This document shows, piece after piece, positions 1 to 9,690 of a stretch of DNA of 64,000 nucleotides. Every line of letters starts with the position of its first letter. The stretch's first letter is position 1. Below the pieces are notes generated by a model. It did not search any database and was not told where the DNA came from. It was given only the letters and a program-made list of their open reading frames with translations. The stretch comes from Phyllostachys edulis (taxonomy: Eukaryota > Streptophyta > Magnoliopsida > Poales > Poaceae): positions 47,495,268-47,559,267 of the forward strand of contig CM070566.1 in the NCBI GenBank assembly GCA_036346405.1, given 5' to 3'. The position numbers and the translations under genes were made by a program.

Positions 1-39
1 GCTTGGGTACTCCATATATCATCAATTACAATAAAGTAC
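1..39 (-). CDS. NLR-A, first copy: 5' edge of exon 2 (kinase-2 region)
   Basis: Only the first 39 bases of exon 2 fall inside the window; the rest lies to the left of position 1. Read on the minus strand they begin after an intron ending TTAG at 41-40 and encode RYFIVIDDIW, the kinase-2 (Walker B) strand of the NB-ARC ATPase, in which the two Asp residues coordinate Mg2+ and catalysis. The phase fits exon 1, which ends with AG; joined to the first G of this exon this gives an Arg codon. The complete counterpart is at 34034-35898. Confidence 0.85.
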
Positions 40-848
40 CTAACAAATGAGAGATACTATGGTTCAATTGGGTCGTGTTAATTGAATACATACGGGATAT
101 AATATCAAAAGTAAATTGGTAGCTAAAAGTAATGTTTCAATTAATGTCGAGCTAATTAAAAATATGCAGGGTTGCAAATAAGTAGAGTATAAACGCTCAG
201 CTCTGCTCCTCTTAAAAAACAAGCGAGCTCAATTTAAGTCGAGTTGTACGTTGAGCTAGAGAGTGGACTCATACTCGGCTCATAACGATCTATAGTGAAT
301 CTCGAGGCAATTATAAACCATGAAGATGGTGTGCAAATCAATAGAATAATTAAGGAACTGACGTGACTAATGGTGTTAGTTGAAAATCACATATATGTAT
401 AGATAACAATCTCAAATATCTCATGTAACATACATATGGTGACTAATGAACCTAATTTGACTTCTATCTATTAAAAGTAATATAAGAGATATATTAGAAT
501 ACGAGCTATATCGAACTAATATTGAGCGAGCTAACCTAAGCTCAAACTCGGCTCGTTTTTTCACTCGGGCTCCAAAAGATGCTTAAACTCTGCTCATTTA
601 TTTTTTAGACGATCTCGAGTCGATCCAAAAAACGAGTCGAACTTGAGCAGCTCACGAGCCTCAAGCCTTTCCTGCAGCCCTACGTATATGTATGTTTATG
701 GACAGAATATTAGAGTATTCCATCATGCCAGTCTAAATAAAATTATATTTTTAACATATATATTCAATTCGTCTCGTATTATAAAGAATTAGAGCTTGTT
801 GAATAAAAAATGAAATGACTGGTAAAATGACCAGTAGTCCTATTTAGA

Positions 849-1300
849 GAATTTTTTTTCTGATTTGACCCTCTAGCGCCATGCAAATGCAAAATAGCCC
901 TCTTACCACCGCTTTTGCTGGCCGACCCCAAACTAGCAGAATCACCGCCCGCTGTCGCCTAGCAGGATTCTGCGCTCGCCGAGCGCAAGTGTGGCGTCTT
1001 GGGACCGAGCCGCCGCGTGGCGTGGCGGCGGAAGGTGGCGGAAGGGCACCTTCCGCGTGGGGGCGGAAGGGCCTCTTCTCGATCGTCGGCCGAAAAGTGG
1101 CCGGACACACGCTTCCGCCGCCGCCAATGCCGCGCTGAAGAAAAATGCCACGCTGGCCGACCGCCTTCCGCGGTCACCGAGCGCAGAGAACACGGTCGGC
1201 TCCACGGTGATTCCGCTTCGTTTGGGGCTAGTTTTGCAAAACGGTGGCAAGGGGTTATTTTTGCATTTGCATGGCGCTAGGGGCCAAATCAAAAAGATTC
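849..1300. mobile_element. Mutator-like MITE with long TIRs, in NLR-A intron
   Basis: The ends form a long inverted repeat of about 65 bp: the left begins GAATTTTTTTTCTGATTTG, and the reverse complement of the right begins GAATCTTTTTGATTTGG. Both continue through a shared block containing TAGCGCCATGCAAATGCA. A 9-bp target duplication CTATTTAGA flanks it (840-848 and 1301-1309). A 9-bp TSD, long TIRs and a terminal G are typical of Mutator-like elements. The interior is very GC-rich (CCGCC/GGCGG) and codes for no transposase; open frames there are compositional. The paralogous sequence at 7551-7575 lacks it. Confidence 0.85.
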
Positions 1301-1377
1301 CTATTTAGATGCCTTTGCACAAGAGGTCCATTAATTACGGACATAATGTTACAATTAAGTTATGGTAGAATGACTTA

Positions 1378-1835
1378 GAGCATCTACAACATCCCACGCC
1401 ACCGTTACTAAGGGGTTGCCACGTCAGCATTTAGGTGATGTGGAGGAGAGAAGGTGATGATAGAAGGTAAGGTTGTTTCTAGATGAAGAAACTAGCAAAT
1501 TGTTAATACCAAGACACAAGAAACAACCAAATACTCTATTGGAGACTTACTTGTTACCTAAAAACGCGTTTTGTGGGTCCCACTATCTTAAAGCAAAATA
1601 TCCACCAGATCATTTGTGCAGCCCAACTTCATTATTGATATGATAATTGAACTAAAACATGTAGGACACAAAGTTGTACTTCATTATTGATCATCAAGAA
1701 TCATGCACACCTGTAGCAATTAAAGTTTTAGACACAAGCTCAAGAAACAATCCGTTGGAAGGCTTGTTTTTTTTATTAGATTGAACACTCTCTCCTCTTA
1801 GTAACAAGCTAAGAAACAAACTATTATAGATGCTC
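1378..1835. mobile_element. Tourist-like (PIF/Harbinger) MITE in NLR-A intron
   Basis: The ends are GAGCATCTACAA and, in reverse complement, GAGCATCTATAA. The element is flanked by a TTA duplication (1375-1377 and 1836-1838), the diagnostic 3-bp TSD of PIF/Harbinger MITEs. It is 458 bp with no coding capacity. The paralogous sequence at 7621-7640 reads straight through with a single TTA, confirming the insertion site. It lies about 60 bp from the exon 1 donor. Confidence 0.88.
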
Positions 1836-1896
1836 TTAGAATACAAAATACAATTTGAATCCTAGAACGACTTGTAATAAGAAACAGAGGGCGTAC

Positions 1897-2834
1897 CTCT
1901 TGTCCTTTAGGAAATCCCTTAGTGCATTAATGAGGCATTCCTCGTCCCCTGACTCAGTTCGTTCGTACTCTTGCTTTCTGATTTCAGAGAGTATGCTCCG
2001 TAAAATCTTTCTTGTATCGGGTTTTTGGGACACCGACACAAAAGCCCGGCAGTCAAATTGTCCACCAACCTTCTGATATACTTGGTTGGCGACAGTAGTT
2101 TTGCCTAACCCTCCAAGCCCCACGATTGACACCACCTTCAATGACTTCTCCCCATCATCCACCAATTTGATGAGCTCATCCTCGGAACATCAGTGCCGAT
2201 GAGGCTGGATGCCTCAACATAGAGGGCAGGTAGCCGGGGATCGATGGGAACAACATCGCTGCTGCCAGAGTCGAGGACCGCATCAAGCTTGTACCTGTCA
2301 CGTCGCTGGCTTGCCTCGACGATGCGAGTCTTTAGTTCTCTTATCTGCTCGGCGATCTCATGACAAGCTCCTAGCTTCTTCACTTTCTTGATCGTCTCAG
2401 AAAAACCCCTTGATACCGTTGGATTTGTCCGAAGATTGGCGGAGCCGATGCATATACTCGTCGATGCAGTCCTCGGTGTCATGACAAGCTCCTAGCTTCT
2501 TCACTTTCTTGATCATCTTACGAAACAACCCCTTGATACCTTTGGATTTGTCCGAATCCTGGTGGAGCCGATGCATATAGTCGTCGATGCAGTCCTCGAT
2601 ATCATAGGCCATCTCCCTCACTTGGTTCCTCCACTCCTTCTGTTGTGGGTTGAGCACCTCTGTGTCGGCCAGCGTCTCTAAGAGAGCGTTCATGCTGCTC
2701 AGCTCATCCTTGAGGAAGGCGACATCGCGCTTCACTTCTTTTTGCAGCTTGTACTCCTCACCCAGCAGCGTGGTGAGCTTGGTGAGGACGGAGTTCATCA
2801 CCCCCGTGGCGGCGCTCACCATGATTCCTTCCAT
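1897..2834 (-). CDS. NLR-A, first copy: exon 1 (Rx-type coiled coil plus P-loop)
   Basis: N-terminal exon of a CC-NB-ARC-LRR intracellular immune receptor, which binds nucleotide and triggers defence after recognising pathogen effectors. From the ATG at 2834 come an Rx_N-type helical domain with an EDVID-class motif (EDCIDDY), a second in-frame copy of that region (EDCIDEY), then P-loop GLGGLGKTT and RNBS-A (FVSVSQKPDTRKILRSIL). A TTG lies just upstream, but ATG at 2834-2832 is the natural start. The exon ends at AG|GT in the same place as the second copy. Frame breaks at about 2400 and 2180 are single-base losses in C/A runs; the second copy is intact at both, so they are probably sequence errors. 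Confidence 0.88.
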
Positions 2835-4499
2835 CAACTACTCTGTTGTTTGTGTGGCGACGCTTGTAGACCAGCTGAGACAGAACCTCAAGGTGATTTG
2901 CGGCTGCGCGAGTGAAGCAGAAGCAGAAGTTAGTTGCTGCTGCCAAGGATAGTATCTCAGAGTGGTTCAGATATCAGAAAATTTCACACAAGAACTATGT
3001 TCATGGAAAATCAAGAACAAATTCGTTGCATCAACTTTGTGTGGCTGCGCGAGTGAAGTAGAAATAGAAGTTAGTTGCTGCTGCCAAGGATATGGTTCAG
3101 ATATCTGAAAATTTCACTCATGAACTATATTCATGGAAATTCAAGAACAAATTCGTGCCATAGTTGTAAGTACGTACGTACCTACTATTGTTCCGCGGCC
3201 ATGTCTTCACTCTGGCGAATGGACAACAATGGTGCAGCGAAAGTTGCGTAGAGAAGAGGAGGGAGGCTTGGGTAGTTGGGTGTCGGCAAGAATAAATAAT
3301 TGATAGGCCCAGACTCCACTGAACCTAAGGAGAAAGAATAATAATATGCTTTTCTTTCTTCACTCGGTATGATAAGGCCCGCGAATTTGCTAATTGCCCA
3401 TACTTTCGGCGCAACTTTCTCTCTCTTTTTTTCCATTACTGAATAACGAAGTTAACGGTTTTACAATGTTTCAAACGTTTCACCTAGATACTTTCAGCGC
3501 AACTAAAGTAATATTCGAGCCAAGCCAAACTTTGGCAACGTCGTTGGCCACTGACCGAGATGCTGCCAATCTGAAAATGGATTGGAGCGCAAAAGACAAG
3601 CAAGCGTATCAAAGCCAATCTGAAAGCTGGAAGGCAAATCAAAGCTGACAGCAGACGCCAGTGCTAGCAGTGTTCATTTTCATACTAGTCTTCACCTCTC
3701 GTCAGGACGACCGGACGTCAGTAAGTTTACTGCAGATTGGCCATAAGGAGATGTTAGGTATCGAGTTTGTTGCTTCGCATCAAAGAAGGTAGAGCATCGG
3801 GAAATAACTACAAGCTCCATCTCACTCATACATACAGTCACACTCCTTAATACTGTACAGCAACATTAGTTCGGTAGGCCATGTTCGTAATGCAGGATTC
3901 CTATGGGAATTCCGTATGAACCTCACGTCAAGCGAGGGTGCATGTTTCTCTTCCTACTAAATTCCTATAAGATTTGTTGTGTCCCAAATGGGCTTAACAA
4001 TAGAATTAAGGGAGGGATTAGGAATCGAACGTACGGATAGAGGCTCCCACCCGTACGGTCCGAAAATATTAATTGGTGCAACTGATGGTTGTCGACTGTT
4101 GAGCTTAATTTATCTCATCGTTTTGTGGACTTGCACTAGTTGGACATCTACGAACCCATCTTGGGCATCTCGTTCAACGATAAAGAAAATAAAACGGGTT
4201 AAAGTCAACATTTGCAACAATTGGAAAACCACGCAGACTTGAGAAATCACAACATTTCCAAAAACCCAAACAAACAAATTACGATGTTAAAACGCTCGCA
4301 ATATTTTTTTTCGACGGTAGCAACATTTTTTTGTTGGACGCTGCTACGGCTCGTTGGATTAAAGTAACGAAGGTTGATCAAAACTATTGACTCCCATCTG
4401 GTTAATTGATGTCCTCAATAGTGGCCCCACACCCCTCAGTTACTTGATTAATTAGAAGATGGCGTAGCCTATAGGAATAGGTCCCACCGTACGGTCCGA
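2835..4499. other. Upstream region of NLR-A, first copy
   Basis: Region 5' of the minus-strand NLR-A, presumably its promoter and leader. I see no convincing gene. It contains the 141-bp duplication at 2899-3165. It also holds blocks that recur elsewhere: 3218-3360 resembles 14805-14975, 3575-3840 resembles 7660-8032 with its MITE removed, and 3925-3965 resembles 13305-13350. The block CCGTACGGTCCGAAAAT occurs twice, near 4055 and 4485, in the same orientation. No TATA box or transcription start can be placed with confidence. Confidence 0.5.
2899..3165. repeat. Tandem duplication (period 141 bp) just upstream of NLR-A
   Basis: Two direct copies begin at 2899 and 3040. Both contain GGCTGCGCGAGTGAAG, then TTAGTTGCTGCTGCCAAGG, a TTCAGATATC stretch, and end near CAAGAACAAATTCGT. 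They differ by scattered substitutions and short indels. The repeat starts about 65 bp above the NLR-A start codon, so it overlaps the likely 5' leader or core promoter. Confidence 0.85.
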
Positions 4500-4830
4500 A
4501 AATGCAACATGTCTAGATAATGGTTGCAATATCTCCGCACAACGGTTGCAACATCATCAGACAAGGGTTGCAACATCACCGGACAACGGTTGCAACATCC
4601 TAGGAAAATGGTTGCAACATCCCCTGACAATGGTTGCAACATCACAAATCAAAAAACAAAGCATCTGGAAAAAAAACGCGTTGAAAAAAATTGCAACATC
4701 GACGTGAACAGTATGCAACATTTTTTTTTCTATACATGCAATATTTTTTTTCTACAGATGCAACACTTGCAACATCCCCGCACAACGGTTGCAACATCCT
4801 AGAACAATGGTTGCAACATCTCCAGACAAC
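4500..4830. repeat. Degenerate GGTTGCAACATC minisatellite
   Basis: The core GGTTGCAACATC recurs roughly every 21-24 bases, separated by variable CCGGACAAC-like spacers, with a poorer central part (4680-4770) of ATGCAACA and T runs. Open frames across it on both strands are repeats of the same short peptide and are not credible genes. It may be subterminal sequence of an unrecognised transposon, but I found no paired ends. Confidence 0.75.
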
Positions 4831-5192
4831 ACATATGATCACCTGCTATCACGATTCCCTCAAAGAAGAGCTCTGTAGTGACGTGTCCTTGCTGTCCCAT
4901 CCGTAGAACGCAAGCGAGCGCGAATTGCTTGGCGACACGTCCAAGCATGTATGTAACACTGCCATGTGGGCTCATCTATACTCAATGGGCCACGTCTTAG
5001 TGGGATGGAGCTTCGGTTTTGCGTGGAATGGGGATAAGTTAGTTCAGAAGAAGCTTGAAACAAGGGACTAAGGGAGTCGAAAAGCTAGCCCCGTGGCCAT
5101 AGGACGTGTCACACGAGGAGCGAGGCGTCCGGACTTTTTTCTTCCTTTCGGACGTATGCCTCCAAAGATTATCCTAGAATTAATTATAGATG
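4831..5192. other. No gene recognised
   Basis: Single-copy-looking sequence between the minisatellite and the 500-bp array. A run near 5120-5155 has GCGTCCGGAC followed by a T-rich stretch and TTTCGGACG, a small inverted repeat that may be a transposon end, but no partner was found. Nothing else is visible. Confidence 0.4.
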
Positions 5193-6862
5193 ATATGCAC
5201 AGGTTTCTGAACTATGGCCTAAGCGATTATACTAAGCCAAAGCAATAAAGCTTCCCTCAATTTTAGTCCTCCCGTGTGCGTATGCCGACGAGAAGAAAAG
5301 CATGCTCTGGGGTCAACCAGACAGCCACACCAAATATATGGTAGTATAAATCAAATCTGACTATTAATTTATTAAGGAAATAATAGAATTTTCTTTGTAT
5401 TTATAATTTTTCGTGAGGGTATTATAGACTTTTCCAACTATGGTTGAAAATATTACTCTTGTGGCATGTGATCCACACATGTACAATTACAATTCTACCA
5501 TCTCGGGATTCTACTACTCATACTACCAGATATAGTATCACTAAATCCTAACTAATATGAATCATTGGATCAAAGAAAATGAATAGTCTATATTAAATTG
5601 AGTGTACCATAAAAGAACTTAAAAAAGACGAAAGTCACAAGTGTCATAAGAAGAATACGGTCATAAGAAGGAACCGAAAGTCACTAGTGTCATATGCACC
5701 GTTTTCTGAACTAATTGCATAAGCGATTATACTAAGCCAAAGCAATAAAGCTTCCCTCAATTTTAGTCCACCCGTGTGCGTATGCCAACGAGAAGAAAAG
5801 CATGCTCTGGGGTCAGCCAGACAGCCACACCAAATATATGGCAGTATAAATCAAATCTGACTATTGATTTGTTAAGGACATAATAGAATTTTCTTTGTAT
5901 TTATAATTTTTCGTGAAAGTATTATAGACTTTTCCAACTATGGTTGAAAATATCACTCTTATGGCATGTGATCCACACATGGACAATTACAATTCTACCA
6001 TTCTACTACTCATACTACCAGATGTAGTATCACTAAATCCTAACTAATATGAACCATTGGATCAAAGAATATGAATAGTCTGTATTAAATTGAGTGTACC
6101 GTAAAAAAACTTAAAAAACATGAAAGTCACAAGTGTCATAAGAAGAATACTGTCATAAGAAGGAACCGAAAGTCACTAGTGTCATATGCACCGTTTTCTG
6201 AACTATGGCCTAAGCGATTATACTAAGCCAAAGTAATAAAGCTTCCCTCAATTTTAGTCCTCCCGTGTGCGTATGCCAACGAGAAGAAAAGCATGCTCTG
6301 AGGTCAGCCAGACAGCCACACCAAATATATGGCAAGATAAATTAAATCTGACTATTAATTTGTTAAAGACATAATAGAATTTTCTTTGTATTTATAATTT
6401 TTCGTGAGAGTATTATAGATTTTTCCAACTATGGTTGAAAATATCACTCTTGTGGCATGTGATCCACACATGAACAATTACAATTCTACCATCTCGAGAT
6501 TCTACTACTCATACTACCAGATGTAGTATCACTAAATCCTAACTAACATGAACCATTGGATCAAAGAACATGAATAGTCTGTATTAAATTAAGTGTACCG
6601 TAAAAGAATTAAAAAAGACGAAAGTCACAAGTGTCATAAGAAGATTACGGTCATAAGAAGGAACCGAAAGTCACTAGTGTCATATGCACCGTTTTCTGAA
6701 CTATGGCCTAAGCGATTATACTAAGCCAAAGCAATGAAGCTTCCTCAATTTTAGTCCTCCCTTGTGCGTATACCAACGACAAGGAAAGCATGCTCTGGGG
6801 TTAGCATGCGATTATACAAAGCCAAAGCAATAAAGCTTCCTCAATTTTAGTCCTCCGTTTTC
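5193..6862. repeat. Tandem array of ~500-bp repeats (three full plus partial units)
   Basis: The marker ACTAAGCCAA occurs at 5231, 5731, 6222 and 6720, giving periods of 500, 491 and 498 bp. Each unit runs through CAATAAAGCTTCCCTCAATT, a GTGTGCGTATGCCAACGAG block, an AT-rich stretch and GAAAGTCACTAGTGTCATAT. A truncated fourth unit and a further fragment at about 6805-6860 close the array. No open frame is conserved between units. Related sequence flanks the hAT insertion at 13400-13431 and 14435-14475. Confidence 0.9.
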
Positions 6863-6869
6863 TGAATTT

Positions 6870-8032
6870 GCTAATTTTCTGACCCATGGCCTCATGCAGT
6901 ACTAAAACAGAGATGGTGCTCTAATATTAAAGCTAGCGCATGACAAATTTATCGAATGTTAATTGAACGGTCTTGTGTCATCTAAATTCAAACATAAATG
7001 GAAAAAATACAAAATACAGTAAAATAGTACACCCCTACTGGATAGTATTGCCCAAATAACCATAATTATGCACAAGTAGTACTTGGGGTACTAGCACCCC
7101 CCAAGTGGAGGGAAACCTTCGCCTTGGCTGCAAGTAAAAGCCAGTCTGAAAGCTCGAAGGAAAATTGAAGCTGAACAACACCAGACGCCAAAGATGATCA
7201 TACTAGCGCAACAAACACAGGTTAAGGACTTATTTGGAGCAGAGGATTCCGAGAAGAATTTATGGAAACACACATCCACCGGAGCTCCAAAAGATGCTTA
7301 AACTCAGCTCGTTTATTTTTAGACAATCTAGTCGATCCAAAAAAACGAGTGGAACTCGAGCAGCTCACAAGCCTCAAGTCTTTCTTGCAGCCCTACGTGC
7401 ACGTATGTTCATGGAAAGAATATTAGAGTATTCCATCATGATAGACTAAATAAAATTATATTTTTAACATATATATTCAATTCGTCTTGTATTATAAAGA
7501 ATTAAAGCTTGTTGAATAAAAAATAAGATGACTGGTAAAATGACCAGTAGTCTTATTTAAGAAGCATTTGCACAAGCGATCCATTAATTCCGGACATAAT
7601 GTTACAATTAAGTTACGGCAGAACGACTTAGAATACAAAATACAATGGATTGGAGCGAAAAAAAACAAGCAAACGTATCAAAGCCAAGAACTTTTTTTAT
7701 TAATTATACAAAATACAATGGATTGCACAGCGTTGTTTTGTCACGCCATGGGTGGTGGCGTGACCAAAGGGGTCAGATTTGGAAATAAAGTGCGCCGATG
7801 GTTAACTTTAAAATAAAATTTAAAAAAAAGGTTAATTAATAAAAAAAATTCCAAAGCCAATCTGAAAGCTGGAAGGCAAATCAAAGCTGACACCAGACGC
7901 CAGTGCTAGTAGTGTTTATTTTCACCTCTCGTCAGGACGACCATACTTGTGTCAAGTTTGTTGCTTCGCATCAAAGAAAGGTAGAGAGAGCATCAGGAAG
8001 CAACTACAAGCTCCATCTCACTCATACATACA
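6870..8032. other. Paralogous NLR-A flank lacking exon 1 (block B), first copy
   Basis: A mosaic of NLR-A-related non-coding sequence. 7275-7645 matches the NLR-A intron but without its two MITEs. At about 7645 it jumps to sequence matching the NLR-A upstream region (from 3580 on), skipping what would be exon 1. 6995-7265 matches 15180-15470. From 7861 to 8032 it follows 3615-3836 up to the gypsy insertion point. It looks like the remnant of an older NLR-A duplicate whose coding exon was deleted. Confidence 0.7.
7688..7851. mobile_element. 164-bp Mutator-like MITE
   Basis: The element begins GAACTTTTTTTATTAATT, and its right end in reverse complement reads GAATTTTTTTTATTAATT. A perfect 9-bp duplication CAAAGCCAA flanks it (7679-7687 and 7852-7860). 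The paralogous site near 3615-3625 holds CAAAGCCAA once and continues directly into TCTGAAAGCTGG, an empty site. The centre contains a CACGCCATGG/GGTGGCGTG palindrome. Confidence 0.88.
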
Positions 8033-8357
8033 TGTCACAACACCATGAGGCAGTGACGGCAAACTGAAGCAGTTCTGGAGTCATTCAGATGAAGAAGACA
8101 ATTGATATTTAGTCTCAAGAGTTATTGGACCGGCATTGTATTTGGGCCGGTTTCAACCTCTAAACGTTGTCGTTTTAGCTACGTGCTTTGGTCAAGAGTA
8201 TGTAATAGGATTCGATTGTATTCAGCAAGGCATCGAAGAAAAATACAATGAACAATCCCCAATCCTCTATCTCTCCCGTTCTTCCCAGATCTGTCTTTCT
8301 TCTTCAAATCTCTTGCAAACTGCACTGATTCCTTGGCTCCACGTCGGGATCGTGACA
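8033..8357 (+). repeat. 5' LTR of gypsy element
   Basis: It begins TGTCACAACACC and ends GATCGTGACA (TGTCA/TGACA inverted ends). It is 325 bp and closely matches 12940-13262. By eye it differs from the 3' LTR at roughly ten positions, mostly C/T or G/A, and the same differences recur in the second copy. Confidence 0.92.
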
Positions 8358-8359
8358 TT

Positions 8360-8371
8360 TGGTATCAGAGC
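8360..8371 (+). other. Primer binding site (initiator Met tRNA)
   Basis: TGGTATCAGAGC begins two bases after the 5' LTR and is the standard plant match to the 3' end of initiator methionine tRNA, used to prime minus-strand synthesis. Confidence 0.92.
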
Positions 8372-8431
8372 TACCGATCTTGAGCAGCCGTGGCGAAGAA
8401 GAAGGGAACACAGGCCACGCTGACCGTAAGA

Positions 8432-9690
8432 ATGGAGGCGGTGGAAGGGAGAGTCTCCTCGCTTGATGATGATGTCAAGACTATTCTGGCCATGGTGACT
8501 AGAATTGATGACCGAATGAGACAAGCAGAGGCATGGAGGCCGACAGTCGACTACAACCTGACAGGATTGAGGCAAGTTACAGAAGACCTCAAGATAAGGG
8601 TTTCCAGTCTGGAAGGGTTGCCATCTAGCTTTACCCGTGTGGCGACGCCTAGGGCCAAAGGAGCTCGGGAGGATATTTATCACTAGAATGAAGTGCATGG
8701 AGGATTCACTACATCTAGACCAGCCTACGAGTAGGGAGGAAATGTTGGTAAAGGACTGAGCGTCACACCAAGAAACTATAACTATCAACCGAGGGAGTTT
8801 CCAATGCCTAAGACTGAATTTCCCAGGTTTGATGGTGAGCATCCCAGATTATGGAAGAGTAAGTGTGAGAAATACTTCCATATGTTTCATGTGCCGATTC
8901 AGTATTGGGCTCAGTATGCAACTTTGCATTTTAATGGCAATGCAACGCTGTAGATGACTGGGTGGAGCTATGTGTGGCTGTAGATGCCAAGTTCGACAAG
9001 GATTTATATCACAATTACATGAAAGCATTGTTGAGTACTAAACAATTGGGAGGAGTACAAGAGTATTATGAGCAATTTCGAATGCGATTCATAAAGTGCT
9101 AGCACATAACAGGAATTATGATGAGGTATTTTTTGTTAACAAGTTTGTGGATGGTTTGAAAGGTGAAATCAGAACAACACTAGTGTTACATAAACCAAAA
9201 TCAGTGGATGCGCCTATTCCTTGGCCCTTTTGCAAGAAGAGGAATTAGCAGTGTCTTCAAAAAGATATCAAGGGTGGCAGGAACATAAAGACTAACAAGT
9301 TTGGTCACAAACCACAAGCATATGCTGGAAAAGGAATTCTGGGGGCACCTCCAATTGAAATGAAATCGAACAACAAATCCAAAGTGGAGGACAAGTATGA
9401 AAGTTTGAGGTCTCTCCGCCGAGCTCAAGGCTTATGCATGAAGTGTGGAGAGAAATGGGGAGCTGGGCATAGATGTCCAAAGAATGTGCCACTGCATGTG
9501 CTGGAAGAACTTCTGGAAATACTACAATTGGAAGAGGTCAACAAGGATAATGGTGATGGAGATAGTAAAAGCAGTGAGGAAGAGGTACTGATGAGTATAT
9601 CTCCTTGGGCTGCCATGGGATTGCAAGGAAAAAGAACCATTAAACGCAAGGATCTCAGGAAACCGGAGGTATTGATACTCATTGATTCGT
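8432..9690 (+). pseudogene. gypsy gag (capsid and zinc knuckle), first copy
   Basis: Encodes the structural protein of the virus-like particle. The first ATG in the frame is at 8432 (MEAVEGRVSSLDDDVK), leading a predicted coiled coil. The retrotransposon gag core follows (FPRFDGEHPRLWKSKCEKYF near 8818), then a zinc-knuckle region with CMKCGEKWGAGHRC near 9436-9477, which has two Cys, a His and a final Cys in the compressed spacing common in plant chromoviruses. In-frame stops and shifts interrupt it near 8690, 8950, 9080 and 9215; several coincide with places where the second copy reads on. Confidence 0.8.

Larger units (their letters stand above)
40..1896 (-). other. Intron 1 of NLR-A, first copy
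   Basis: The intron splits NB-ARC just before kinase-2. Its donor is AG|GTACGC, read downward from 1897/1896, and its acceptor is TTGTTAG|G at 40/39. The phase is kept across the splice. The intron is about 1.86 kb, swollen by two transposons (849-1300 and 1378-1835). The remaining intron sequence (about 555-840, 1301-1377 and 1836-1860) is similar to 7275-7645, which lacks both transposons. Nothing in the rest of the intron resembles a gene. Confidence 0.8.

Noticed and set aside
844..1308. Several overlapping open frames of 70-116 codons on both strands
   Set aside because: They lie inside the GC-rich Mutator-like MITE, are Arg/Pro-rich in every frame, and are not conserved with the second copy.
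4500..4830. CRISPR-like spaced repeat
   Set aside because: Repeat and spacer lengths are irregular, repeats are degenerate and the host is a plant; it is a minisatellite.
8390..8431. gag starting at the GTG at 8390
   Set aside because: GTG is not a usual plant start; the first in-frame ATG is at 8432 and both copies have the same GTG.
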